Origin: an uncultured Deferribacteraceae bacterium
Lineage (GTDB): Bacteria > Chrysiogenota > Deferribacteres > Deferribacterales > Mucispirillaceae
Direction: 5' to 3'
Length of the DNA stretch: 7,992 nucleotides
Assembly (NCBI GenBank): GCA_947039055.1
Contig: CAMQYB010000073.1
Location: forward strand, 1 to 7,992
Under the pieces are notes generated by a model. It was given only the letters and a program-made list of their open reading frames with translations, did not search any database and had not been told where the DNA came from. Position 1 is the first letter of the stretch; every line of letters starts with the position of its first letter. This document shows positions 1-7,212 of this stretch, piece by piece. Both the position numbers and the translations under genes were made by a program.

Positions 1-58
1 CGTGGTTTAGATTAATCTTATTTTAACAACTTTATAGGTATGAGTATGAGCGTACCTG

Positions 59-715
59 TTAGTAATCCCATTTAAGTTTAATTAATTTACGATATATTTT
101 TGCTCTTTCAGATGTTGCATCAAGTCCAGATGTTTCATTGATAAAAGGCATCATCTGGAAATCTTCAGGGCCACAAGCACCTATTGAAAGTAGGTTACTA
201 AAATACTCTTTGAAATTTTTACCTAATAACATTCCGTGACTTTTTTCACCACCAGCACTAAGATATACAACACGCTTATCATCTGATGGATCATCAAGAT
301 CAAATGCGATCATGTCGCCATTTCCAACAGTCATGAATGCAAGTTTATTATGCCACACTTGATTGTGTTCATCTTTTTTATCTATAAACATGCTATCAAT
401 TAGATCACGTCTCATCTCTTCAGCACTCTCTATTTCAAATAATGAAAGTTTAAAATTGGCAGAAAAGATATCTGTAAATGCAGTTGGCATTTCAAACTCT
501 TCAGGCAGTAAAGCTGTGAAAGTTATCTTTCTTGAAAAGTGTAGAAATGTTTCTCTTAAACTTTTAGGAATAACACAACCGATAGTTGTTTCAAGTTTTA
601 CAACTCTCTCTTCTTTAGTTATAGGTGATCTTGAGTAATCTACTCCTTCACAAAAGTTGCTATAGACTTCATATAATTTTTCTATCTGACTTTTCCATAT
701 TGCGAAATGTTCCAT
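59..715 (-). CDS. SMI1/KNR4 (SUKH) family protein, possible immunity protein
   Basis: A 218-residue cytoplasmic protein with no signal peptide or membrane segment. I assign it to the SUKH superfamily from two regions: an N-terminal helix of the form ITKEERVVKLE followed by GCVIPKSLRETF (about residues 32-57), and the core block GNGDMIAFDL (131-140) followed by a VVYLS strand and the GKNFKEYFSNLL helix (165-176). The G-x-GD-x-IA-x-D pattern is typical of the family. Many bacterial SUKH proteins are immunity proteins that neutralise nuclease or other polymorphic toxins, but others have unknown roles, and no toxin gene is in view. The ATG at 713-715 is chosen because AGAAGG (722-727) lies six bases upstream. 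The gene is separated from the upstream operon by a terminator, so it is probably transcribed alone. Family assignment is fairly sure; the immunity role is inference. Confidence 0.82.
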   Translation of the reverse strand: MEHFAIWKSQIEKLYEVYSNFCEGVDYSRSPITKEERVVKLETTIGCVIPKSLRETFLHFSRKITFTALLPEEFEMPTAFTDIFSANFKLSLFEIESAEEMRRDLIDSMFIDKKDEHNQVWHNKLAFMTVGNGDMIAFDLDDPSDDKRVVYLSAGGEKSHGMLLGKNFKEYFSNLLSIGACGPEDFQMMPFINETSGLDATSERAKIYRKLIKLKWDY

Positions 716-785
716 TATAAACCTTCTTTCTAGTATAAATAAAATTCTAAGTAAGAACTATATCATAAATATAATTTATTTTAAA

Positions 786-813
786 CTTATAAATAATTCT
801 GTTGATGGGACAA
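786..813 (-). promoter_or_regulatory. Possible promoter of the SUKH gene
   Basis: Read leftward, TTGTCC (813-808) and TATAAG (791-786) are 16 bases apart and would start RNA near 779, leaving a leader of about 64 bases. The upstream operon terminates at 934-970, so a promoter in this gap is expected. Such matches arise by chance in AT-rich DNA, so this is tentative. I see nothing else interpretable in the 716-933 gap. Confidence 0.3.
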
Positions 814-933
814 GAAAGTGTAAGTGTCGGTAATCAAAATTTTATACAACATTAATTTTACTGATCTAGGTAATAGGCAGAGTAGTAAAAACTATTTTAA
901 TTATTGTAGTCAGTAGGCAATCGTATTTATCAA

Positions 934-970
934 TAAAAAAATGTGCCTAGCTATAAAGTTAGACACATTT
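934..970 (-). terminator. Intrinsic terminator of the ACT-def-dehydrogenase operon
   Basis: On the minus strand AAATGTGTCTA (970-960) pairs with TAGGCACATTT (949-939) over 11 base pairs with one G-U pair; two further pairs can form inside around a small loop. The hairpin runs directly into an uninterrupted T tract. It lies about 35 bases past the dehydrogenase stop codon. On the plus strand there is no T run after the hairpin, so it should act only on leftward transcription. Confidence 0.85.
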
Positions 971-1004
971 ATATTATTATAAAATAATAAATTATTTTCA
1001 GTAA

Positions 1005-1961
1005 TTAAATATTCACAGTGTTATGAGGTTTAGTATTATTTTTAAGTACAGATATAACACTATCAACACACATTTTAGCCATACCTTTTCTAGTCTCAAT
1101 AGTTGATGATCCGATATGAGGAGTTAGAATAGTATTCTCAAGTGTTTTAAGTTCTGAATTAACAATAGGTTCATCTTCATAAACATCTAATCCAGCACCA
1201 GCGATCACGCCAGTTTTTAAAGCGTTCACAAGATCAGCTTCATTAATGATAGGCCCTCTGCCGATATTAACTAAGATAGATGATTTTTTCATCGCAATAA
1301 ATTCTTTAGCAGTAAATTTATGCTTAGTTTCAGGGGTTAGAGGTGCAGTAATCACTATAAAATCTGACTCAGATAACAGCTCTTCAAATGATACATAATT
1401 TGAGTTTGGAAGTAGATTTTTTGCATCAGGCACACGTCTATTATGAAAAATAATATTCATATTAAATCCTATAGCCATTTTTGCTACAGCTTTACCGATC
1501 TCTCCCATTCCAAATATTCCCAATGTTTTTCCGTATAGATCTGTACCTGATAGTAGAGTTGAACTCCATGCTGGAAAAATATTTAAACGTGTTAATCTAT
1601 CTCCTTCAGATAAACGTCTAGCAGCAGCCATCATAAGTGCAAATCCCAGTTCAGCTGTTGATCGAGTTAATATATCTGGCGTATTGCAAATAGTTACACC
1701 ACAAGCTTTTGCAGCAACAAGGTCTATATTATTCACTCCAACACCGTAGTTTGCAATAACTTTAAGTTTAGGAGATGATTCTAATATGTTTTTATCGATC
1801 TTTTCATCGAGCATACATATTATTCCTTCAGCATCGTTTGTAAGGTGTTTTAGTCTTGTATTTGATATAGGTTCATTCGTGTAATTTGCATCAACATCAA
1901 AATCGCTCAAAGCTTCATTGATATCAATTGGCAGTCTTCTTGTAACAACAACTTTTCTCAT
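1005..1961 (-). CDS. NADP-type D-2-hydroxyacid dehydrogenase (glyoxylate/hydroxypyruvate reductase-like)
   Basis: A complete 318-residue member of the D-isomer-specific 2-hydroxyacid dehydrogenase family, which reduces a 2-keto acid to a D-2-hydroxy acid in the cytoplasm. The start VVVTRRLP resembles glyoxylate reductases. The catalytic domain is split (about 1-100 and 285-318) around a Rossmann domain with GMGEIG (151-156). The catalytic triad is intact: R235 in NIGRG, E264 in DVYEDEP and H282 in PHIGSST. The second Rossmann strand ends in HNRR (173-176) rather than in an acidic residue, which in this family favours NADP(H) over NAD(H). There is no C-terminal ACT domain, so a standard ACT-bearing 3-phosphoglycerate dehydrogenase is less likely. 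The start codon follows GGAG seven bases upstream. It is the last gene of a leftward operon, 38 bases after the deformylase, and is followed by a strong terminator. Exact substrate (glyoxylate, hydroxypyruvate, 2-ketogluconate or other) cannot be read from sequence. Confidence 0.88.
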   Translation of the reverse strand: MRKVVVTRRLPIDINEALSDFDVDANYTNEPISNTRLKHLTNDAEGIICMLDEKIDKNILESSPKLKVIANYGVGVNNIDLVAAKACGVTICNTPDILTRSTAELGFALMMAAARRLSEGDRLTRLNIFPAWSSTLLSGTDLYGKTLGIFGMGEIGKAVAKMAIGFNMNIIFHNRRVPDAKNLLPNSNYVSFEELLSESDFIVITAPLTPETKHKFTAKEFIAMKKSSILVNIGRGPIINEADLVNALKTGVIAGAGLDVYEDEPIVNSELKTLENTILTPHIGSSTIETRKGMAKMCVDSVISVLKNNTKPHNTVNI

Positions 1962-1999
1962 ACTCTCTCTCCGTGATATTAATATTTTGTGTTAAACAT

Positions 2000-2503
2000 C
2001 TACTTATAATTTTTTCTTTTAAACAGGTCGGTTCTTTTAGATATAACTCTATCTATAAAAAGTATCCCGTCTAAATGATCTAATTCATGCTGTACTACAA
2101 CTGATTCGAATCCATCTAAAGTGATTTCATTTTTGATAAATTTTTCATCGTAATATGATAACTTAATTGTTTGAGCTCTATTAACATTTCCCGTAAAATC
2201 AGGAACAGACATACATCCCTCACGAAAAGTTATGAGTCCATCATGCGATACAATTTCTGGATTAATAAGTATCATTGCTCCATGATTTTCAGTGCATTTA
2301 ATATTTTTTGATGCATCAACTGCAACGATACGTTTACTGTATCCAAGCTGTGTTGCAGCCACACCAACAGAGTGACTAGTATTAGACATTATACCATTTA
2401 GATCTTCAATAATATCTAAAATTTCTTGATCAATATTTTCAACGTAAGTGGCTTCTATCTTTAATCTTTCATCAGGGTAAATTAATATTTTTCTATTTGA
2501 CAT
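2000..2503 (-). CDS. def: Peptide deformylase
   Basis: A complete 167-residue metalloenzyme that removes the formyl group from the N-terminal methionine of new proteins. All three deformylase motifs are present: motif 1 as SVGVAATQ (45-52) with the conserved Q52, motif 2 as EGCMS (95-99) whose C97 binds metal, and motif 3 as HELDH (139-143) giving metal ligands H139 and H143 and catalytic E140. The first residue of motif 1 is Ser instead of the usual Gly; this may be a subfamily trait. No methionyl-tRNA formyltransferase gene (fmt), its frequent neighbour, is nearby. The ATG lies seven bases past the stop of the ACT gene and has no clear Shine-Dalgarno sequence, so translation is probably coupled to that gene. 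The enzyme assignment is firm; whether it is the main or an extra deformylase is unknown. Confidence 0.93.
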   Translation of the reverse strand: MSNRKILIYPDERLKIEATYVENIDQEILDIIEDLNGIMSNTSHSVGVAATQLGYSKRIVAVDASKNIKCTENHGAMILINPEIVSHDGLITFREGCMSVPDFTGNVNRAQTIKLSYYDEKFIKNEITLDGFESVVVQHELDHLDGILFIDRVISKRTDLFKRKNYK

Positions 2504-2510
2504 CTATACA

Positions 2511-3038
2511 CTAAAACTCATACGAGTCTATTTTATTTATTTTTATATCAATATTCATCTCTTTCACAACAGCTAAAAGTTTCATCTCCCAGCTATCACA
2601 TATATCTGTTGGGACGATAATTTCTAAAATCATTACATATATTTTATCGCTATCTTTACCAACAACTTTTGTTTGAAGCTCAATAATATTGATTTTTTGT
2701 TCAGCTAAAAAATTAGTTACCTTATAAACGATACCAGCTTTATCTGCACCGTATACCGATATTGAGTATGATTCTCCATCAGTTTCTGTACTTGTTTCTG
2801 GTATAATATTTACTTGTGGCTTATAGCCAGTCTCTTTAAATAGTAGACAAATTTCATTAACCGTCAATTCGTTTTTATGACTCACAACTAAGATCATAGA
2901 GAAAATTCCTGATATATATATTGAACTAGAATCATCAATATTAAAACCGTTATCGTACAAAACTTTGCTTACGCCTGCAACAATTCCTGTTTTATCAGGT
3001 GATATAAAAGCAAGCGAATAATAATTTTTTGTTTTCAT
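2511..3038 (-). CDS. Double ACT-domain protein, GcvR-like
   Basis: A complete 175-residue protein made of two ACT domains, about residues 6-75 (YYSLAFISPDKTGIVAGVSKVL, shown by the SPDKTGIVA turn) and 91-165 (the YGADKAGIVYKVTNFLAEQKINI region). The D-K-x-GIV turn followed by a helix and an NI-x-E/D strand is the usual ligand-binding ACT pattern. The tandem layout without any catalytic domain matches glycine cleavage system repressor (GcvR)-like proteins and the ACT part of PurU, but there is no formyltransferase domain here, so it is not PurU. It probably senses an amino acid and acts through a partner protein; the ligand is not predictable. A leftward promoter and ATAAGG (3055-3050), 11 bases before the ATG, support this start. 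First gene of the operon with peptide deformylase and the dehydrogenase. Confidence 0.82.
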   Translation of the reverse strand: MKTKNYYSLAFISPDKTGIVAGVSKVLYDNGFNIDDSSSIYISGIFSMILVVSHKNELTVNEICLLFKETGYKPQVNIIPETSTETDGESYSISVYGADKAGIVYKVTNFLAEQKINIIELQTKVVGKDSDKIYVMILEIIVPTDICDSWEMKLLAVVKEMNIDIKINKIDSYEF

Positions 3039-3076
3039 ATAGCAACATACCTTATTTTATAGAAATATTAATTAGT

Positions 3077-3105
3077 ATTTTGATGTTTATATAGATATTT
3101 GTCAA
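3077..3105 (-). promoter_or_regulatory. Promoter of the ACT-def-dehydrogenase operon
   Basis: On the minus strand a perfect TTGACA (3105-3100) is followed after 17 bases by CAAAAT (3082-3077), which keeps the important A2, A5 and T6 of the -10 box. RNA would start near 3070, giving a leader of only about 30 bases, too short for a riboswitch. Confidence 0.6.
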
Positions 3106-3120
3106 GCTTGATTATTTTAG

Positions 3121-3149
3121 TTGTTTTATAGATAGTTAGGATTTATAAT
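3121..3149 (+). promoter_or_regulatory. Promoter of clpC
   Basis: TTGTTT (3121-3126) and a perfect TATAAT (3144-3149) are 17 bases apart. RNA would start near 3156, leaving a leader of about 74 bases before the clpC ATG. The two divergent -35 boxes are back to back, 15 bases apart. A palindrome overlaps the end of the -10 box. Confidence 0.6.
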
Positions 3150-3169
3150 ATAACTATTGGTAGTTATAT
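3148..3169. promoter_or_regulatory. 22-bp palindrome at the clpC promoter, candidate operator
   Basis: Left arm ATATAACTA and right arm TAGTTATAT are perfect inverted copies (9 bp each) around the spacer TTGG. The site covers the last bases of the -10 box and the predicted start point of clpC, where a bound dimeric repressor would block transcription. It matches neither the CIRCE element nor the CtsR heptad repeat usual for clpC genes, so the regulator is unknown. It could also form a weak hairpin at the 5' end of the mRNA. Confidence 0.45.
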
Positions 3170-3229
3170 AGAATTGTCGTTATAAATTATTTATCATCGA
3201 CTAGATTAAATAAAGGTGGTATTGGGCTT

Positions 3230-5641
3230 ATGCTTGATATTTTTACAGAAAGAGCAAGGCAAGTAATTCTCTTTGCGAAAGAAGAAGCTTCAGAACTTAT
3301 GAAGCCGTACGTAGACACAGAACAGATATTATTAGGACTTCTAAAAGATAAGTCTGGAATGCCTTATGAGATTTTTTTAAATCATAAGATTAATATATCA
3401 GCGTTAGTTAAAGAAACTCGTTCACGAATACAGGTCGGTGCTATTATCATGCCTAAGGCTGAGATACCGTTCTCTATTACTGCTGGACAAGTATTAAAAT
3501 ATTCTGTTGAAGAAGCAAAATTTATGGGAAGTGCTTATGTAAGTTCTGAACATCTATTTCTTGGCTTACTTAGAGAGAGTAGAGGACGTGCTTACTCAAT
3601 CTTGTCGAACATAGGGTTTGAGATTATCGGGATGAGAGAGTACGTTGCATATTATACTAAAAGCAAAGCTAAGAGTAAAGTTGCAGTAAGTAGCACTCCG
3701 TTGCTTGATGAGTTTGGTAAAGATTTAACTAAACTTGCGAAAGATAATAAGTTAGATAGAATTATCGGACGTGAGAATGAGTTAAATCGTTTAATTCAAG
3801 TTATCTCAAGACGTCAGAAAAATAATGTAGTATTAATAGGTGAACCTGGAGTTGGTAAAACAGCTATCGTTGAAGCCTTAGCAGTTAAATTATTAGATTT
3901 ATCTGTGCCTAAATTTTTGAGATCTAAAAGGGTAGTATCTCTTGAACTTGGCAACCTAGTTGCAGGAACAAAATATAGAGGACAGTTTGAAGAGAGATTA
4001 AAAAGTCTTATTAAAGAGATTGAAAACGATCGTAACATTATTTTATTTATTGATGAGATACACACGATCGTAGGTGCAGGCTCAGCTGAAGGATCAATAG
4101 ATGCTGCAAATATGCTTAAACCAGCTCTTGCAAGAGGAGTTGTTCAATGTATCGGTGCTACAACTGTATCTGAGTATAAAAAATATTTTGAGAAAGATGC
4201 TGCACTTGATAGACGTTTTCAAACTATCATCGTTGAGCAACCAACGAAAGAAGAAACTGTAAATATTATTAAAGGTATCGTTAGCTATTATGAAGATTTT
4301 CATAAAGTGTCAATACCGTTTGATGTGATCGAAGAGACGGTATATCTTACAGATAGATATATTACAAATAAAAATCAACCTGATAAAAGTATAGATGTAA
4401 TAGATGAAGCTGCTGCAAAAATAAAACTTGAAAAAATGCTTACACCTAAAGATATAACTGTCGCAAAAGATAAGATAGATGAAGCAAGAACGCTTAGAGA
4501 TAATTTTGTCGCTGTTGGCGATTTTGAGATGATTGATAAATATAGTAAAAAAATTGATAGATTATTTAAAAACTATAAAACCAAAGTTGATAACTGGGAA
4601 TTAACATCTGAAAATTCTTGGGGAGCTGTATCTGTTAATGATGTCGCAGATGTTGTATCGTTAATTACTGGTATTCCATCTAACAAGTTGAAAGCTGATG
4701 AGAAACAACGTATAGCTAAAATTGATCAAGAATTAAAGAAATATATTGTTGGTCAAGATGAGGCGATTGATCTACTATCTAAATCTATCAAGCGTAACTA
4801 CTCAGGGATATCTAACCCTAATCGTCCTATAGGATCATTTATATTTCTAGGGCCTACTGGAGTTGGTAAAACAGAAGTCGTTAAAAAACTTGCTGAACTT
4901 GTTTTTGGACGTGTTGATGCACTTGTTAAAATTGATATGAGTGAGTATATGGAAAAATTTAATGTCTCACGTCTAATCGGTTCGCCTCCTGGATATGTTG
5001 GTCACGATAACGGTGGAAAATTTACCGAACAGATCAGAACTAAACCGTATAGCGTTGTACTGTTTGATGAGATCGAAAAAGCTCATCCTGATGTGCTAAA
5101 TATTCTATTACAAATTTTAGATGAAGGAGTTATAACAGACTCACTTGGTCATAAAGTTAATTTTAAAAATACGATAATTGTTATGACATCAAATCTCGGA
5201 TCTAAAACAACTATGAACGATAAACCTCTTGGGTTTGATAATAAAATTAATAAAGGCGATGTTGTCGATTTTGACAAATTTAAAGTTAATGCGAAGAAAG
5301 AAGTTAAAGAATATTTCTCTCCTGAATTTCTTAATCGTATTGATAACGTCGTATATTTTAAACCGTTAACTAACGATGAACTAATAACAATTATGGATAT
5401 ACAGATAGATGAAATAAATAGTAGATTATTGAAACTTGGTAGATCTATTGCGATTGATGATAAAACTAAACGCTTTCTTATATCTAATGATTATCCGTAT
5501 GTGTATGGTGCAAGACCGATACGCAGAATTTTGCAAGAGTATCTTGAAGATAAACTTTCTGATTTAATGCTTGATAAAACTTACGATAAACGGAAAAAAT
5601 TTAAAGCGACGGTCGTGGATGATGAACTTGTCATTATATAA
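3230..5641 (+). CDS. clpC: ClpC-type AAA+ unfoldase of the Clp protease
   Basis: A complete 803-residue double-ring AAA+ protein that unfolds substrates and feeds them into ClpP. Order of parts: double Clp_N repeat (1-145); D1 ATPase with Walker A GEPGVGKT (204-211), pore loop KYRG (248-251), Walker B ILFIDE (271-276) and arginine fingers R328/R329; a short middle coiled coil (about 410-450); D2 ATPase with Walker A GPTGVGKT (541-548), pore loop GYVG (588-591), Walker B VVLFDE (609-614), sensor-1 N655, arginine finger R703 and sensor-2 GAR (760-762). LGF (667-669) matches the ClpP-docking loop, so this is a protease partner and not the disaggregase ClpB. The short middle domain and overall length favour ClpC over ClpA. 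AAAGGTGG (3212-3219) lies ten bases before the ATG. No McsA/McsB or CtsR gene is nearby. It probably shares a transcript with the overlapping downstream gene. Confidence 0.95.
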   Translation: MLDIFTERARQVILFAKEEASELMKPYVDTEQILLGLLKDKSGMPYEIFLNHKINISALVKETRSRIQVGAIIMPKAEIPFSITAGQVLKYSVEEAKFMGSAYVSSEHLFLGLLRESRGRAYSILSNIGFEIIGMREYVAYYTKSKAKSKVAVSSTPLLDEFGKDLTKLAKDNKLDRIIGRENELNRLIQVISRRQKNNVVLIGEPGVGKTAIVEALAVKLLDLSVPKFLRSKRVVSLELGNLVAGTKYRGQFEERLKSLIKEIENDRNIILFIDEIHTIVGAGSAEGSIDAANMLKPALARGVVQCIGATTVSEYKKYFEKDAALDRRFQTIIVEQPTKEETVNIIKGIVSYYEDFHKVSIPFDVIEETVYLTDRYITNKNQPDKSIDVIDEAAAKIKLEKMLTPKDITVAKDKIDEARTLRDNFVAVGDFEMIDKYSKKIDRLFKNYKTKVDNWELTSENSWGAVSVNDVADVVSLITGIPSNKLKADEKQRIAKIDQELKKYIVGQDEAIDLLSKSIKRNYSGISNPNRPIGSFIFLGPTGVGKTEVVKKLAELVFGRVDALVKIDMSEYMEKFNVSRLIGSPPGYVGHDNGGKFTEQIRTKPYSVVLFDEIEKAHPDVLNILLQILDEGVITDSLGHKVNFKNTIIVMTSNLGSKTTMNDKPLGFDNKINKGDVVDFDKFKVNAKKEVKEYFSPEFLNRIDNVVYFKPLTNDELITIMDIQIDEINSRLLKLGRSIAIDDKTKRFLISNDYPYVYGARPIRRILQEYLEDKLSDLMLDKTYDKRKKFKATVVDDELVII

Positions 5642-7010
5642 TAATATAGATACTTCAACTTTGAATAACGTGCGTATTGCGATCTTTGGAGCAGGAGCTG
5701 TAGGTTCGTATGTTGCATATAAATTATCGAGGGCTGGCATATCGTACGATATAATAGCACGAGGTAAACGACTAGACATTTTGCAAATTGATGGACTGTT
5801 TGTTGATGGTGCAGATGATAATAAATCTAATCATAAAATTAATGCAGTTGAAAAACTTGATGGATTATATGATGTGATTTTTCTAACTGTTAAATCTAAT
5901 GATACGGTAAATGTTTCTACTACGATTAAACCTCATTTGAAAGATAGTGGGGTGGTTGTATCTTTGCAGAACGGTGTTGATAATCCGAAATTGATAGCAA
6001 GCGTTATTGATGCTGATAAGGTTGTCGTATCGGTTGTATATGTGACGGCTGTATCTAAAAACTTTAATCAACTTAAATATTACTCTGAAGCTAAAATCTT
6101 TTACGATAATTTTAAAAGTTCTGATAATACTAACTTAGACGTTGTTGATAATAAACCTGGTTTAGAAACGTTGAATAATATTTTCACATGTGCAGGGATC
6201 TTCTCAAAACATAGTAAAGATATAGTAAAGGATCAGTGGCGTAAACTACTTTTTAACGCTGTATCCAATCCTTTGACGGCTTTATTTGGATATACTTATG
6301 GTAGATTTTTAGAAGATAAAACAGCTGTATCGTTAGCGAAGAGGATATTTGATGAGGCGTTATTTGCTGCAAAACTTCTTGATATAAATCTTGATGCAGA
6401 TGAGTTTGATAAGATAATTGCAGGAATGGGTGGCGTGCCATCATTTAAATCGTCTATGTTGCAAGATATTGAAGCTAATCGTAAACCAGAGTTAGATGCG
6501 ATACTTGGGATTATAGTTGAGGTGTTTAAGTCTAATGGACTTGTAGCAACATCAATTGAGATGTTGGTTGATATTATGAAAGTTAAATACGATGGATATT
6601 TTCAATCATCTCCAAGGCTTGCAGCTGATTTACTTATATATCGTGGACGTGAGGTGTTATTGATTGAACGTATGAACGAACCACATGGATATGCTATTCC
6701 TGGTGGATTTGTGGATCTAGGGGAGAGCGTTGAAGATACGGCTGTAAGAGAGCTTAGAGAGGAAACTGGCATTGATGTTAGTAAAGCGGATATCTCGCTT
6801 GTAGGGGTATATTCTGAGCCAAGTAGAGATGTTAGAGGACATACGGTATCGGTTATATATTCGTGTGATATAACGGGTAGAGAGGTTGAGGCTGAAGGTA
6901 GAGATGATGCGTTATCGGCTAAGTTTTTTGATATAGATAATTTGCCTGATGAGTTAGCGTTCGATCATAGAGAAGTGCTTAACGATTTTAGAAAGCAGAA
7001 AGGGTTGTGA
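5619..7010 (+). CDS. Fusion of ketopantoate reductase (PanE) and NUDIX hydrolase
   Basis: A 463-residue two-domain protein, numbered from the ATG at 5619. Residues about 18-322 are a full 2-dehydropantoate 2-reductase, the NADPH enzyme that makes pantoate for coenzyme A. It has GAGAVG (24-29), N118 in LQNG, catalytic K209 with N213 and N217 in the KLLFNAVSN stretch, S279 in SSM, and E291 with the E. coli spacing from S279. Residues about 331-463 are a NUDIX hydrolase whose box is complete, from G363 to I385, with REL-x-EE (377-382) carrying the metal-binding glutamates. The later SEPSRD-VRGHTVS stretch resembles ADP-ribose pyrophosphatase-like members; the CoA pyrophosphatase signature is absent. 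The linker is only about eight residues. The start overlaps clpC by 23 bases without a good Shine-Dalgarno site, suggesting coupled translation; ATG 5622 and GTG 5670 are alternatives, the latter giving the usual PanE N-terminus. Both domain calls are firm; the purpose of the fusion is unknown. Confidence 0.9.
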   Translation: MMNLSLYNNIDTSTLNNVRIAIFGAGAVGSYVAYKLSRAGISYDIIARGKRLDILQIDGLFVDGADDNKSNHKINAVEKLDGLYDVIFLTVKSNDTVNVSTTIKPHLKDSGVVVSLQNGVDNPKLIASVIDADKVVVSVVYVTAVSKNFNQLKYYSEAKIFYDNFKSSDNTNLDVVDNKPGLETLNNIFTCAGIFSKHSKDIVKDQWRKLLFNAVSNPLTALFGYTYGRFLEDKTAVSLAKRIFDEALFAAKLLDINLDADEFDKIIAGMGGVPSFKSSMLQDIEANRKPELDAILGIIVEVFKSNGLVATSIEMLVDIMKVKYDGYFQSSPRLAADLLIYRGREVLLIERMNEPHGYAIPGGFVDLGESVEDTAVRELREETGIDVSKADISLVGVYSEPSRDVRGHTVSVIYSCDITGREVEAEGRDDALSAKFFDIDNLPDELAFDHREVLNDFRKQKGL

Positions 7011-7122
7011 TAAGGTAATATAGTATAGTATATATTGTTAATGGTATAAAAAGTTATATTGTAAAGGGTATTAGATGATCGTATCTATGGTTGTATAGTA
7101 GAGGGAATTTGATAAGGGTATA

Positions 7123-7166
7123 AAAAGGGTATAAAACGTAATATAAGTTTTGTGCCTTTTATTTTG
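7123..7166 (+). terminator. Weak candidate terminator of the clpC operon
   Basis: AAAAGG (7123-7128) can pair with CCTTTT (7155-7160), and inside it AAAAC (7133-7137) with GTTTT (7147-7151), followed by ATTTTG. The stem is interrupted and A/T rich, so it would be weak. Three of the eight C residues in this spacer lie in these arms, which slightly favours a real structure. Confidence 0.25.
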
Positions 7167-7170
7167 TGTT

Positions 7171-7190
7171 GTTTGGTATGGTTTGGTATG
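7171..7190. repeat. 10-bp tandem duplication
   Basis: GTTTGGTATG occurs twice in direct succession and is followed by a partial GTATGG. Probably a slippage product in this low-complexity spacer. Confidence 0.8.
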
Positions 7191-7212
7191 GTATGGCGAT
7201 GTAATAATTAGA

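Noticed and set aside
32..56. Short inverted repeat AGGTA and TACCT downstream of the SUKH gene
   Set aside because: The arms are only five bases around a 12-base loop, without a T run after them on the minus strand, so it is not a convincing terminator.
3039..3229. CIRCE, CtsR heptad repeat or glycine riboswitch in the divergent spacer
   Set aside because: No matching CIRCE or CtsR sequence is present, and the leader of the ACT operon is about 30 bases, too short for a riboswitch.
3814..4303. Minus-strand open frames of 83 and 69 codons inside clpC
   Set aside because: They lie opposite a fully conserved AAA+ gene and have no family motifs, so they are shadows of its codon pattern. The same holds for the minus-strand frames within 5564-6444 and the plus-strand frame at 363-638.
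5571..5618. Upstream TTG start for the PanE-NUDIX gene
   Set aside because: It has no ribosome binding site and would add 16 residues before the usual PanE N-terminus; the ATG at 5619 is more plausible.
6576..7010. Separate NUDIX gene starting at an internal ATG (6576)
   Set aside because: There is no ribosome binding site before it, and the frame is continuous with PanE without a stop codon, so one fusion protein is the simpler reading.
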